64,000 nt of DNA from Pseudomonas sp. ICMP22404 (GCF_006227205.1 NZ_VCNG01000004.1:186001-250000); one strand, 5' to 3'. Shown: positions 9,720-18,553, counted from the first letter of the stretch. Translations and numbers: made by a program. The notes: generated from the letters alone by a model not told the origin.

Positions 9720-11068
9720 CACCCCCTCACACCGGTGGTCTTGCTCAGGTCGGCCATGACATCGGACAGGATGTCCAGGAAGTAGGCGGCGTTGTCGGCG
9801 GTAAATGGCAACGGCGGGCGTATCTTCAGCACGTTGCCCAACGGACTGGAAGCGCTGATCAACACGTTGTGGTCACGCAACTTGTTGACCACCTGCATCG
9901 CCAGCTCCTCGTACGGCTCTTTGGTGAGCGGGTCCTTGACGAACTCCGCACCAATGAACAGCCCCGCCCCCCGGACATTACCGATCACCGGATATTCCTT
10001 GGCCAGATCACGCAGGCCGGCCCGCAATACATCACCGACCACCAGGGAATTCTTCTGCAGGCCTTCCGCTTCGATCACTTCCATCACCGCCATCGCCGCG
10101 GCGGTGGAAACCGGGTTGCCACCAAAGGTATTGAAATAGCGGGCGGTCGTTGCAAAACGGGTCAGCAATTCCGGTTTCGCCACCACACCACCGATGGGAA
10201 GACCGTTGCCCATCGGTTTGCCCATGATCACCAGGTCCGGCACGACACCGTGACGCTGGAAGCCCCAATACGCATCGCCGGTGCGCGCGAAACCAGGCTG
10301 GACCTCGTCAGCGATGAACAGCCCGCCGGCCCGGCGGACCGCTTCGACGGCCTTGACCAGAAAACCACGTGGATCAGAGAAGACGCCGTCGCTGGAGAAG
10401 ATGGTGTCCGTCACCAGCGCCGCCGGACGGATGCCATGGCGCAGCATGTCCGCAATCGCCGCCTCGACCGACTCGGCAAATGCGTCGCCGACGTCCTTGT
10501 CCCCCGCCCGATACGCATCCGGCGCAGGGACCAGGCGCACCATGCTGCCCAGCGCCACGCCTTCTCCCAAGGAGGGTGACATCTCGGCAATCGCGGCAGT
10601 AATACCGTGATAGGCGTTTTCAGTCACGATGATGCCGGTATTGCCGGTATGGCAACGGGCGATTCGTACCGCAAGGTCCGATGACTCACTACCAGTACAA
10701 GTAAACATGACGTTCGCCAACTCTTGGGGGAAGGTAGCGATCAGTTTTTCGGCGTAGGTCAGTACAGTGTCGTACAGATAGCGTGTGTGAGTATTGAGCA
10801 GCGCCATCTGCTTGGAAACCGCTTCCACGACATGAGGATGGCAATGCCCTACCGAAGGCACGTTGTTGTACACATCCAGGTACGGCGTGTTGTGTGAGTC
10901 GTACATCCACACGCCTTCGGCGCGGACGAAGTGCACAGGCTTTTCATAGAACAACTTGTAGGACGGGCCGAGCACTTTTGTGCGGCGCTTGAGCAGTTGC
11001 TCGATCTCTGGGTCCAGGCCATGAGCCTGAGCAGGATCGAACGAGTTGATCATCAATGGACGATTCAT
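9719..11068 (-). CDS. Class-III PLP enzyme of the ethanolamine-phosphate / 5-phosphohydroxylysine phospho-lyase family
   Basis: PLP-dependent fold-I enzyme, 449 residues. Motifs are GHCHP (near residue 90), the PLP-binding TCTGSESSDLA loop, IADEVQ with the PLP-contacting Asp, and the Schiff-base lysine in MGKPMGNG. The KPMGNG and NVLKIRPPL segments match the mammalian ETNPPL/PHYKPL phospho-lyases better than generic omega-aminotransferases. Those enzymes remove phosphate and ammonia from phosphoethanolamine or 5-phosphohydroxylysine to give an aldehyde. Start is the ATG at 11068 with GGAGTG upstream; longer in-frame extensions run into the kinase gene and are rejected. The adjacent APH-fold kinase four bases upstream would make the phosphorylated substrate. 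A plain aminotransferase role remains possible. Confidence 0.85.
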   Translation of the reverse strand: MNRPLMINSFDPAQAHGLDPEIEQLLKRRTKVLGPSYKLFYEKPVHFVRAEGVWMYDSHNTPYLDVYNNVPSVGHCHPHVVEAVSKQMALLNTHTRYLYDTVLTYAEKLIATFPQELANVMFTCTGSESSDLAVRIARCHTGNTGIIVTENAYHGITAAIAEMSPSLGEGVALGSMVRLVPAPDAYRAGDKDVGDAFAESVEAAIADMLRHGIRPAALVTDTIFSSDGVFSDPRGFLVKAVEAVRRAGGLFIADEVQPGFARTGDAYWGFQRHGVVPDLVIMGKPMGNGLPIGGVVAKPELLTRFATTARYFNTFGGNPVSTAAAMAVMEVIEAEGLQKNSLVVGDVLRAGLRDLAKEYPVIGNVRGAGLFIGAEFVKDPLTKEPYEELAMQVVNKLRDHNVLISASSPLGNVLKIRPPLPFTADNAAYFLDILSDVMADLSKTTGVRG

Positions 11069-11072
11069 TGTT

Positions 11073-12137
11073 TCACTCCAGGTTGCATGCTTTGCGAAGA
11101 ATGGATTGGGCATCCGCCCGACTGACTTGCGCCAATCGCTGGAGCCCATCCCAGGCAACGCCTGTGTTCTTGAGGATGTAAGGACGGTTTGCGGGATATA
11201 GGCGTGCCCGGAATTCGGTGATCGCAATCGCGGTACACAAACGCGTGACAATCAGGTCAAAGAGCAAGTCCACTTCCTCGACCAGGAGCGGCAGCACGCG
11301 GTGATAGGCGCCAAGCATCTCGGCCACCTTGCTCAACGGATGGTCGCCGTCGGTGTGGTAACTGGCGGCAATGGCGATGTCGTTGATCAGCTGGGTCGCC
11401 ACCATGTCGCCAAAATCGAGAATGCCCGAGACTTCATCGTGGCACCCCTCATCCATCAGTATGTTGTGTGGATTGAAGTCGGCATGGACCACCTGGCTGC
11501 GCATTTTGATCAGTCGGTGGTAGACGACTTCATCGAAATAATCGAAGCCTGCCCGGACCAGGTTCCAGGGTTTATTGCCATCGGCATGCTGCGTTGACGG
11601 CAGCATTTCCCGGCAAGCTGCGGCTTGCTGAATGTCCCACGCCAGGACTCGATCAGCACCGGGGTGATTGAAACCACGTAGCGCTAACCCAAGTTCGGCC
11701 AGACTGATGCCGATGTTGCGCAACTGGGCTGGCGAGCTGGCGCTTTTCGGCAACGCCAAGCCTTCCAGAAACGAAGTCATCCAGATAATTCGTCTCGGGT
11801 TGTCACCCACGTTCGCTGCAAAGGACGTTTCGCCGTCGAGCGAAGCAATCATCAGGGGAACTGGAATATGCGGTGCGCGTTCGGCCAGCCAGGCCAGCGC
11901 TTGAATCTGCATATCAATAGTCGCGTGATCATCTGCCGGGTTCGACATCCGCAGGATGTACTGCAAGCCATCGATTGAAAAAACATGGAACAGCTCGTCA
12001 CGCTCGCAACTGATTCGCGTGCATCGGACACTCATGCCATACCGGTCCAGAACAAGCGCTTCGACTAACGCCAAAGGCGTCTCTTCGACAGCGGTCGTCA
12101 TATTGCTCAGTGATAGCGAAAGACCGTTAATCGTCAT
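11073..12137 (-). CDS. APH-fold phosphotransferase, hydroxylysine kinase-like
   Basis: ATP-dependent small-molecule kinase of the aminoglycoside phosphotransferase/choline kinase fold, 354 residues. The catalytic loop reads HADFNPHNILMD (HxDxxxxN) and is followed by the metal-binding ILDFGDM. The N-lobe LRMSNP strand and the IWMTSFLEG hinge also fit. Its gene ends four bases before the phospho-lyase gene starts. In animals the same pair of activities, hydroxylysine kinase (HYKK) and PHYKPL, or ethanolamine kinase and ETNPPL, act in sequence, so this is best read as the kinase of an amino-alcohol route and not as antibiotic resistance. The start could instead be the second ATG at 12101. The substrate is inferred from neighbours only. 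Confidence 0.85.
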   Translation of the reverse strand: MTINGLSLSLSNMTTAVEETPLALVEALVLDRYGMSVRCTRISCERDELFHVFSIDGLQYILRMSNPADDHATIDMQIQALAWLAERAPHIPVPLMIASLDGETSFAANVGDNPRRIIWMTSFLEGLALPKSASSPAQLRNIGISLAELGLALRGFNHPGADRVLAWDIQQAAACREMLPSTQHADGNKPWNLVRAGFDYFDEVVYHRLIKMRSQVVHADFNPHNILMDEGCHDEVSGILDFGDMVATQLINDIAIAASYHTDGDHPLSKVAEMLGAYHRVLPLLVEEVDLLFDLIVTRLCTAIAITEFRARLYPANRPYILKNTGVAWDGLQRLAQVSRADAQSILRKACNLE

Positions 12138-12257
12138 TGGATATGCTGCCTAATGCTATTCAGGACCCGTTTTCGAAGCACGGTTCAGCCGCAACCTGAT
12201 AAACAGGTCGCTCTGCGGTGCGTTCAAAGAAGTCCCGAATCTCGAATTTCGGGAGTA

Positions 12258-12275
12258 CCCCCGCCGGAGCGGGGG
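12258..12275 (-). terminator. G/C hairpin after aldehyde dehydrogenase
   Basis: CCCCCGC-CGGA-GCGGGGG is a perfect seven-pair stem with a four-base loop, a few bases beyond the stop codon of the aldehyde dehydrogenase read leftward. There is no good U-run after it, so it may slow or stabilise the transcript instead of ending it. Confidence 0.5.
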
Positions 12276-12282
12276 CGTCATA

Positions 12283-13728
12283 TCATTCGAAGTTCATCAT
12301 GACGTGACGAACGACCGTGTAGTCTTCCAGGCAGTAGATCGACTGATCCTTGCCATAACCGGACATCTTCATGCCGCCATGGGGCATTTCGCTCAGGAGG
12401 GTGAAGTGTTGATTGACCCAGGTCGTGCCGTATTGCAGACGCGCACTGACCTTGGCAGCGGTCTTGGCATCACGGGTCCAGACCGAGGAAGCCAGCCCAT
12501 AGCGGCTGTCGTTTGCCCAACCGATGACTTGGTCGACGTCCTGGAAGGCCGTCACGGAAACCACGGGGCCAAAGACTTCGCGCTGGACAATTTCATCGGT
12601 CTGCAAGGCCCCGACGACGAGCGTCGGCTCGTAGTAGAAACCATTACCCGCCCCATACTTGCCGCCGGTGACGACCTGGATATGCGGTTGTTCCTTCGCC
12701 CGGTCGACAAAGCCCCCAACGCGTTCACGCTGCCGGGCGCTGACCAGCGGACCGAGTTCTGTACCCGCCTGGTCGGTCGGCCCCAGTTTGATCGAAGACA
12801 CCGCCACCTTGAGAGCCGCGACGAGTTCATCGTGAACACTTTCATGCACATAGATTCGGCAAGCGGCGCAGCAATCCTGGCCGGCGTTGTAGAAGCCAGC
12901 CGAGCGTACGGTGGACACTACTGCCTCAAGGTCCGCGTCGGCCATCACGATCACCGGCGCCTTGCCGCCCAGCTCGAGATGGGTGCGCTTGAGATTGCCT
13001 GTCGCCGCTTGCAGGACTTTCTGGCCAGTGGTGACATCTCCGGTGATGGACATCATGTTGATACCCGGATGTTCGCCCAGCGCTTGGCCGACCGTTTGCC
13101 CGCGCCCGGTGACGATATTGACCACGCCAGGCGGCAGCATCTCGGCAAGAATACTGCCCAGTTTCAATGCGGTGAGCGGGGTGTTTTCCGAAGGTTTCAT
13201 CACCACGGTATTGCCCACGGCAATCGGCGCAAAGATTTTCCAGGTGGCCATTGCCAGCGGGAAGTTCCAGGGGGCGATGGCGCCCACCACCCCTACCGGG
13301 TCACGCCGAATGATGCTCGTGTGGTTGGCTGCGTATTCACCGGCCGCCAGCCCGGTCAGGCAACGCGCCGCACCGGCAAAAAAGCGAATGTTATCGACTA
13401 CGCCCGGTATCTCATCTTCAAGCATGCGCTCGTAGGGCTTGCCCACGTTCAACGATTCGATTTGGGCGAAAGCGGCACCTTCCTGTTCGATTCGATCGGC
13501 AATTTTCAGCAACAGCGCCGAACGTTTCCCTGGGGGCAACTGCGACCAGCCCGGGAACGCCTTGCGAGCGGCCGCTATCGCTTTATCGATCTGTTCGGGG
13601 CTGGCTTCAGGCACTTCTCCCAGCACTCGACCGGTGGCCGGGTTCAGCAGCGTTTCTGCGTGGCCTTCGCCGCGAACCAGCTTGCCGTCAATCAACAGAT
13701 CAATCACGAACTCTTGTGTAGTGCTCAT
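12283..13728 (-). CDS. Aldehyde dehydrogenase, aminobutyraldehyde dehydrogenase-like
   Basis: NAD-dependent aldehyde dehydrogenase of 481 residues. Active-site features are IAPWNFP, ELGG with Glu252, and GQDCCAACR with nucleophile Cys286. The cysteine-rich active-site loop and the C-terminal [12 protein letters not shown] and [11 protein letters not shown] segments are typical of 4-aminobutyraldehyde (PatD/KauB) and betaine-aldehyde dehydrogenases that take amino-aldehydes. Start is the ATG at 13728; a GTG four codons upstream is rejected because GAGAG is well spaced for the ATG. It is divergent from the MocR regulator, with 131 bases between them, making it the first gene of the regulated unit. 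Likely role is oxidation of the amino-aldehyde from the kinase/phospho-lyase route. Confidence 0.88.
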   Translation of the reverse strand: MSTTQEFVIDLLIDGKLVRGEGHAETLLNPATGRVLGEVPEASPEQIDKAIAAARKAFPGWSQLPPGKRSALLLKIADRIEQEGAAFAQIESLNVGKPYERMLEDEIPGVVDNIRFFAGAARCLTGLAAGEYAANHTSIIRRDPVGVVGAIAPWNFPLAMATWKIFAPIAVGNTVVMKPSENTPLTALKLGSILAEMLPPGVVNIVTGRGQTVGQALGEHPGINMMSITGDVTTGQKVLQAATGNLKRTHLELGGKAPVIVMADADLEAVVSTVRSAGFYNAGQDCCAACRIYVHESVHDELVAALKVAVSSIKLGPTDQAGTELGPLVSARQRERVGGFVDRAKEQPHIQVVTGGKYGAGNGFYYEPTLVVGALQTDEIVQREVFGPVVSVTAFQDVDQVIGWANDSRYGLASSVWTRDAKTAAKVSARLQYGTTWVNQHFTLLSEMPHGGMKMSGYGKDQSIYCLEDYTVVRHVMMNFE

Positions 13729-13744
13729 AGTTACTCTCACGCTC

Positions 13745-13843
13745 GTCTGTAGAAACTGTGGCAGGGCAACCAGTACGTCACGACCCGGCGGTGCTCCTCT
13801 GTACAGACAAACTATGACAGTATGGACTTAGCACCTATGTCCA
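13745..13843. promoter_or_regulatory. Divergent control region with candidate MocR operator
   Basis: Between the aldehyde dehydrogenase and MocR genes lie a perfect 10-base palindrome TCTGTACAGA (13798-13807), a related half-site GTCTGTAGA (13745-13753), and an inverted pair TGGAC...GTCCA (13823-13827 / 13839-13843) just before the MocR start. MocR proteins normally bind such divergent regions; which element is used is not shown. Confidence 0.4.
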
Positions 13844-13859
13844 ATCGGAACGAGTTGTT

Positions 13860-15377
13860 ATGTCCACTTTTGACCCCAATCTACTGTCTGACCTGATTCT
13901 CGCCACGCTGAAGGAAGACAGCGGAATATCGCTGCAACGGCAAATCTACAAAGTGGTGCAGCAGGCGATTCTTGACGCGAAGCTGGCCCCGGGGCATCGC
14001 CTACCTGCCACTCGCGCGCTGGCCAAAGAGTTGAAGGTTTCACGCATGACCGTCACCCTGGCCTACGACAAACTGGGCGCCGAGGGATATATCATCAGCG
14101 CCCATGGCAGCGGCAGTTTCGTGGCCGATATTCACCCCCCGGTCAGTCGGGTACAGGTGGCTGTGGGCCCTTCGGCGGCTGAGGACAGACCAGGGCTGTC
14201 ACGCCGGGCAGTCGAATTGGTCGGTGGGACTCACGGGGCGATAGAGCATGAAGGGGCATTCGTCCCGGGTGTTGCCGACACCACCAACTTCCCCTTCCAT
14301 ATCTGGCAACGAATGCAGAATCGATACGCCAGGAAACCGTTCTCGGCGCTGACCGGCTACAGCAGCGATGGGGGTTACCTGCCTCTGCGTCAAGCCCTCG
14401 CGGAGTACTTGCAGATATCGCGCTCGGTAAAATGCAGCCCGCACCAGATCCTGATCACGATGGGCACGAATCAGTCCCTGGACTTGTGCGCCCATATGCT
14501 GGCCGACGCAGACGACGTCGCACTGATCGAGGAACCCTGCAACTGGAGCACAGCACTTATCTGGAAAGCGGCAAGCCTGAGAGTCGTGCCTGTTCCGATC
14601 GACGAGGAGGGTATCGCTGCCCAGCTCTTTCCATTCCAGAAAACCAAGCCTGAAGACCTGCCAAAATTACTCTTCACGACACCGTCGCACCAATATCCGA
14701 TGGGAGGGTCGATGGGTGTGCATCGGCGCCGACTGCTGATTGAGTTAGCCAGGGAACATAACTTCTGGATTATTGAAGACGACTACGACAGCGAGTTCCG
14801 TTATGACTCCAGTCCCCTACCCTCCCTGCAGGGACTCGATGAACATGAGCGGGTCATCTATCTGGGCACTTTTAGCAAGGTAATGTACCCAGGATTGCGA
14901 ATGAGTTACCTGGTGGTGCCCGAAGCACTCGCCGATGCCTTCGCCAGTGGCCTGACTCAGTTGTACCGCCCAGGCCAGCTTGGGCTTCAGGCCGCCATGG
15001 CCGACTTCATCGGCGAAGGCTATTTCGCGACCCATATCAGAAGAATGCGGAGCATTTACGCTGAACGTCAGCGCGAACTGAAACGTGCGTTGAACGAACA
15101 CTTCGGTGACTCCATAACGGTTTCAACCGGTAACACCGGACTGCACCTGACCATCCAATTCACCTCCTACATCGACCTTACCAGAATGACAGCAGAAGCC
15201 AGAATGAGAGGCGTATATCTGCGCGACCTAAGCCTCTATCACCAACTGCCGCACTCCATGAAAGGCTATGTCCTGGGTTATGGGGGAATCAGGACGAATG
15301 ATATCGAGCCCGCCGTCAAAAAGATGGCCGAGGCTTATCTAGTGGCAAAGAAAGGAAAAAGCCAGCCCTGTAGTTGA
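13860..15377 (+). CDS. MocR-family transcriptional regulator (GntR HTH plus aminotransferase-like domain)
   Basis: The 505-residue regulator combines an N-terminal winged helix (about 20-90, including LPATRALAKELKVSRMTVTLAY) with a fold-type-I aminotransferase-like domain. The PLP-binding lysine lies in GTFSKVMYPGLRMS and the phosphate-side aspartate region in WIIEDDYDSEF. MocR/GabR/PdxR proteins sense an amine, amino acid or PLP adduct and activate divergent catabolic genes. Its divergent neighbour is the aminobutyraldehyde-type dehydrogenase, so it most likely controls the amine block to its left. A decayed copy of the middle of this gene type is present at 38.9 kb. Start ATG at 13860 is the first in frame after the control region. 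Confidence 0.93.
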   Translation: MSTFDPNLLSDLILATLKEDSGISLQRQIYKVVQQAILDAKLAPGHRLPATRALAKELKVSRMTVTLAYDKLGAEGYIISAHGSGSFVADIHPPVSRVQVAVGPSAAEDRPGLSRRAVELVGGTHGAIEHEGAFVPGVADTTNFPFHIWQRMQNRYARKPFSALTGYSSDGGYLPLRQALAEYLQISRSVKCSPHQILITMGTNQSLDLCAHMLADADDVALIEEPCNWSTALIWKAASLRVVPVPIDEEGIAAQLFPFQKTKPEDLPKLLFTTPSHQYPMGGSMGVHRRRLLIELAREHNFWIIEDDYDSEFRYDSSPLPSLQGLDEHERVIYLGTFSKVMYPGLRMSYLVVPEALADAFASGLTQLYRPGQLGLQAAMADFIGEGYFATHIRRMRSIYAERQRELKRALNEHFGDSITVSTGNTGLHLTIQFTSYIDLTRMTAEARMRGVYLRDLSLYHQLPHSMKGYVLGYGGIRTNDIEPAVKKMAEAYLVAKKGKSQPCS

Positions 15378-15382
15378 GACAG

Positions 15383-15417
15383 GCACCTAATAAGAGCGCT
15401 TCGCTTTCTTATGGTGC
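15383..15417 (+). terminator. Long hairpin downstream of mocR
   Basis: Nested arms GCACC/GGTGC, ATAAGA/TCTTAT and GCG/CGC form one extended stem ending five bases past the MocR stop. A U-run is missing, so I call it a terminator-like hairpin. It separates mocR from the flavoprotein gene and supports rejecting the in-frame start at 15374. Confidence 0.5.
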
Positions 15418-15580
15418 ACTCATCCAGACATTCCTATCGCGTAGCCCGTTAAAGCAGGGCCGCCTCTCAGTTGGCATGCACATTGCTAAAACCAGTAACC
15501 GAACGACTGTTCGTACGGATACCCGAAGCCTATTGCTGAGCCTAGAGACGACTGCCCCTGCAGCCCGAGCGAGAATGCTG

Positions 15581-16849
15581 ATGCCTACCCAATTTCCAAC
15601 CATAGCAATCGTGGGAAGTGGCCCCTCTGGTTGCTACGTCACCCAGTTCCTCAACAAGAAATGGCCCAAGTCGCAGATCACGATTTTCGAAGCCCTTCCG
15701 GTTCCTTACGGGCTTGTCCGCTATGGGGTGGCCGCCGATCACCAGGGAAGCAAGGCTGTCACACAACAATTCGAACGTCTCTTGGAAAAAGAAACCGTCG
15801 AGTTTCGGGGCAACGTCGCTATTGGTAGAGATATCTCCTTCGCAAAGCTAACTGAATCTTACGATGTAGTGGTGTTGGCAACAGGGCTCAATTATGACGC
15901 CATGTTGAACATACCCATGGCTTCGGCGGCTCCAGTATTGGGTGCCGGCACGCTTTTAAAAGCGCTTAACGGACATCCTGAGGCGAACCTGCCAGTGGAC
16001 GCAACTGGCGAAACAAGACGTCTAGGAAAACGTATCGCAGTGATTGGCGGTGGCAATGTAGCCATCGACACATTACGGATGATCGCTAAAACCGATGATG
16101 CATTGGCCGGTTCAGACATTTGCGATGGAACTCGAACAAAGCTAGGTACCGCGAGCGTCAGGGACATCACGCTCATCAGCCGTTCAAGTGCGGACGAAGC
16201 GAAGTGCGACGACTCAATGATGGCTGAGTTGGTTGCTTTACCTAACGTGAAAATAAGCGTGGAGGGGTTACGAGAGACCGACGTCGGTACCATCGCCCAA
16301 ATGCTGAGAGAGGCTCAAGCTGCAGACAAAGGTGAGACCGAAGCACAGGTCAGCCTGACATTCATCTTCAACGAAGTGCCTCAGTCAATTTCTTATGTAG
16401 AAGGCTTCGGAGCGGAACTGATCAGTAGCAGTAAAAACACCGACTCAGAATCATCACGGATTTTCGATTCAATCATTACCGCAATCGGATTTACCAACGG
16501 TGCTGAACCTAATCAAATAATTCCCCAAGACAGCTTTGAAGGTGACTCGATTTATAGAGTTGGGTGGCTCCGCAGGGGTGCCACCGGCACCGTAGCGGAA
16601 AACCGTAAAGACGCAAAAGCAGTAACAGAACGGATCATCGAAGACTTTGAAAACGAAAAAATCAAAGCAGTGAAACCCGGTCTTGCATCTGTAGCCCGAG
16701 ATCTACCCATTAACCACGTCACTTATGAAGGCTGGAAGCGCATTGATCATTATGAGCAAGCTTCAGCCAATGCCTCGCGCTGCCGAAAAAAGGTGTCGGA
16801 CCTTTTGATGATGCTCAAAATCGCACTCCGTCAGCACGACATAACTTAA
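15581..16849 (+). CDS. Adrenodoxin/ferredoxin-NADP reductase-like flavoprotein (P450 redox partner)
   Basis: Two-dinucleotide-fold flavoprotein, 422 residues, of the adrenodoxin reductase/FprA family. The FAD-binding motif is IVGSGPSGCY at the N-terminus, followed by the family-specific PYGLVRYGVAADHQG block, and the NADP-binding motif is VIGGGNVAIDTLRM near residue 155. It would take electrons from NADPH and pass them to the flavodoxin encoded 53 bases downstream, and from there to the P450. Cindoxin reductase of the P450cin system is a known parallel. Start is placed at ATG 15581, with GCGAGA eight bases upstream; ATG 15575 is an alternative. Upstream in-frame codons back to 15374 look non-coding. 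Base composition is AT-richer than the left flank. Confidence 0.88.
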   Translation: MPTQFPTIAIVGSGPSGCYVTQFLNKKWPKSQITIFEALPVPYGLVRYGVAADHQGSKAVTQQFERLLEKETVEFRGNVAIGRDISFAKLTESYDVVVLATGLNYDAMLNIPMASAAPVLGAGTLLKALNGHPEANLPVDATGETRRLGKRIAVIGGGNVAIDTLRMIAKTDDALAGSDICDGTRTKLGTASVRDITLISRSSADEAKCDDSMMAELVALPNVKISVEGLRETDVGTIAQMLREAQAADKGETEAQVSLTFIFNEVPQSISYVEGFGAELISSSKNTDSESSRIFDSIITAIGFTNGAEPNQIIPQDSFEGDSIYRVGWLRRGATGTVAENRKDAKAVTERIIEDFENEKIKAVKPGLASVARDLPINHVTYEGWKRIDHYEQASANASRCRKKVSDLLMMLKIALRQHDIT

Positions 16850-16902
16850 TACAAAAGCAGATCTCCTGACTCGACCCATTAACCAATAGGAAAGGTGAGA
16901 CC

Positions 16903-17367
16903 ATGTTTGATGTACTCGTTGCCTACGGCACTGAGAGTGGGAACGCAGAGATGGCGGCGGATGATATAGCCGCAAATCTTGAAGCCCGTGGAATCAAGGC
17001 AGATGTTAAATCGCTAGACAACTTGAGCATCACGGAGCTTTCAAAAATTCCGCATTTTGTAATTGTAACCTCCACCTATGGCGAAGGTGAGTTACCCGAG
17101 ACGACGGCACCGTTCTATGCCGAACTTGACTCAAACACTCCCGACTTAAGTGGCATAACGTTTTCGGCATTTGGCCTCGGTGACAGTACTTATAACAATT
17201 TCAACAACGCGATCAACATCGTGTCACGGAAATTGATAGAGCTTGGCGCCACCCAATTGGGTGAAACCGGTATGCACGATGCCGCCACAGGTAAGTCGCT
17301 GACCTTAGCCGCAACCACCTGGATTGACATGATCACAATCAATAGTGCAAATGAGCATAACTCATGA
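16903..17367 (+). CDS. Flavodoxin (cindoxin-like electron carrier)
   Basis: Short-chain FMN flavodoxin of 154 residues. The phosphate-binding loop is YGTESGNAE (about 8-16), the first FMN-stacking loop TSTYGEGELPE (about 57-67), and the second loop FGLGDSTYNNF (about 91-101). It carries electrons from the reductase encoded upstream to the cytochrome P450 encoded downstream. AGGAAAGGTGAG precedes the ATG. Its TGA stop overlaps the P450 ATG (ATGA), so the two proteins are translationally coupled and likely made in fixed ratio. Use of a flavodoxin in place of a ferredoxin is uncommon for bacterial P450s. Confidence 0.93.
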   Translation: MFDVLVAYGTESGNAEMAADDIAANLEARGIKADVKSLDNLSITELSKIPHFVIVTSTYGEGELPETTAPFYAELDSNTPDLSGITFSAFGLGDSTYNNFNNAINIVSRKLIELGATQLGETGMHDAATGKSLTLAATTWIDMITINSANEHNS

Positions 17368-18542
17368 ATATCACCCATGACGTTCTACCGTGGTCGCATC
17401 CCGACTTTCGCCGCAACCCCTACCCTTGGTACGCCCGGCTGCAGCGAGACTACCCCCTGTACCAAGAAAACGAGCGCACCTACATCGTTTCGCGGTACGA
17501 AGACTACATAAAATACGTAAAGCACCCCGCCATGAGCATGGTTGAACCTGACTGGGTGCAACCTCATAACTGGCATGTGTTCTTGGATACGATCTTGTTT
17601 TATGATCCCCCCAAACACACGACTGTTCGGCGACACACCAACAAATGGTTCACACCTAAACTTGTCGCAGAGTGGGTCAAACACACGACCAGTGCGACCG
17701 AAGAAGCACTAAATCAGATAGAGCACGATGGTTATATTGAAGCGCACCATCATATTTGTGTCGTCCCCACGCATATAACTATGTGCCGTGTACTTGGCAT
17801 CACAGAAGATGAAATCGAGCTAGCGACGCTTAATTCTTTGAAAATCGTTGGCATGCAAACTCCAGCAGCCAGTCAGGCCGACAAAGACCGCGCTCGCGAC
17901 GGCTTTGAATGGTTATTTGCCAAATGCAAGGCAATGATCGACGAAAAGCGCGCCAACCCAGGTAATGGTCTGCTTGATGCCATGTTGGCCCTCGAGGCCA
18001 GTAGCGATATGACACACAATGAGGTCCTACAGACACTGGTACTTTTTTACTTCTCGGGGGCACCGAACCCGGCGTACCTGCTTGCGTCCATCCTGGAACA
18101 TTTTGCCCGCGAGCCGCACTTATTTGAACTTTACCGGGAGAATCCGGAGGTTCGCCAGGCCATGATCAACGAATTCATACGTCTGAACCCACCCGAACAA
18201 TCGTTCACTCGTTATCCGACAGAGGACATCGAGATTCGGGGCGTTACGATTCCGGCGGGCTCCTGCATACGCTTCATGACTGCGGCTGCCAACAGAGACG
18301 AGACTGTCTTCAAGCGTCCTAACCAATTCGATCACACCCGACCGCAAGAAGCGAGCCAGCATGTCTCGTTCGGTGTAGGCGTACACGCTTGCGCTGGGCA
18401 GGTGATCAGCCGTGCCGAGGTCCAAGCTTCTCTGAATGTAATCGCCCAGCGATTCAAACGGATAGAATTGGCCGAAGAACCCGTCACGATGAACGATGAC
18501 CGAATTCGTAACTACATTACGTTGCCACTCATCTTCAAATAA
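17364..18542 (+). CDS. Cytochrome P450 monooxygenase
   Basis: Soluble bacterial P450, 392 residues, with heme-ligand loop FGVGVHACAG (Cys343), K-helix ExxR at Glu270-Arg273 (EFIR), and C-helix PPKHTTVRRHTNKWF. The I-helix reads SGAPNP at 231-236, where most P450s have (A/G)Gx(D/E)T: the acid is replaced by Pro234 and the threonine by Asn235. P450cin (CYP176A1), which also uses a flavodoxin partner, has Asn at the threonine position. The pair is therefore consistent with an altered oxygen-activation path. The substrate is unknown; the amino-acid-type permease next downstream suggests a polar, possibly nitrogenous compound. Start overlaps the flavodoxin stop. No other oxygenase-linked enzyme is in the operon. 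Confidence 0.93.
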   Translation: MNITHDVLPWSHPDFRRNPYPWYARLQRDYPLYQENERTYIVSRYEDYIKYVKHPAMSMVEPDWVQPHNWHVFLDTILFYDPPKHTTVRRHTNKWFTPKLVAEWVKHTTSATEEALNQIEHDGYIEAHHHICVVPTHITMCRVLGITEDEIELATLNSLKIVGMQTPAASQADKDRARDGFEWLFAKCKAMIDEKRANPGNGLLDAMLALEASSDMTHNEVLQTLVLFYFSGAPNPAYLLASILEHFAREPHLFELYRENPEVRQAMINEFIRLNPPEQSFTRYPTEDIEIRGVTIPAGSCIRFMTAAANRDETVFKRPNQFDHTRPQEASQHVSFGVGVHACAGQVISRAEVQASLNVIAQRFKRIELAEEPVTMNDDRIRNYITLPLIFK

Positions 18543-18553
18543 GAGCCCCTCCC

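Noticed and set aside
10689..10910. Small leftward open frames inside the phospho-lyase gene
   Set aside because: They are out-of-frame shadows without ribosome sites or recognisable products.
11069..11251. N-terminal extension of the phospho-lyase gene
   Set aside because: It lies within the kinase coding region; ATG 11068 has a good Shine-Dalgarno and the expected family length.
12304..13752. Long plus-strand open frame (482 codons) opposite the aldehyde dehydrogenase
   Set aside because: It is the antisense of a clear aldehyde dehydrogenase; its predicted protein has no recognisable motif and the strand bias is explained by GC-rich codons.
15374..15580. N-terminal extension of the P450 reductase gene to a TTG at 15374
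   Set aside because: The extension overlaps the MocR stop and runs through a strong hairpin; homologous proteins begin near the FAD motif, as with ATG 15581.
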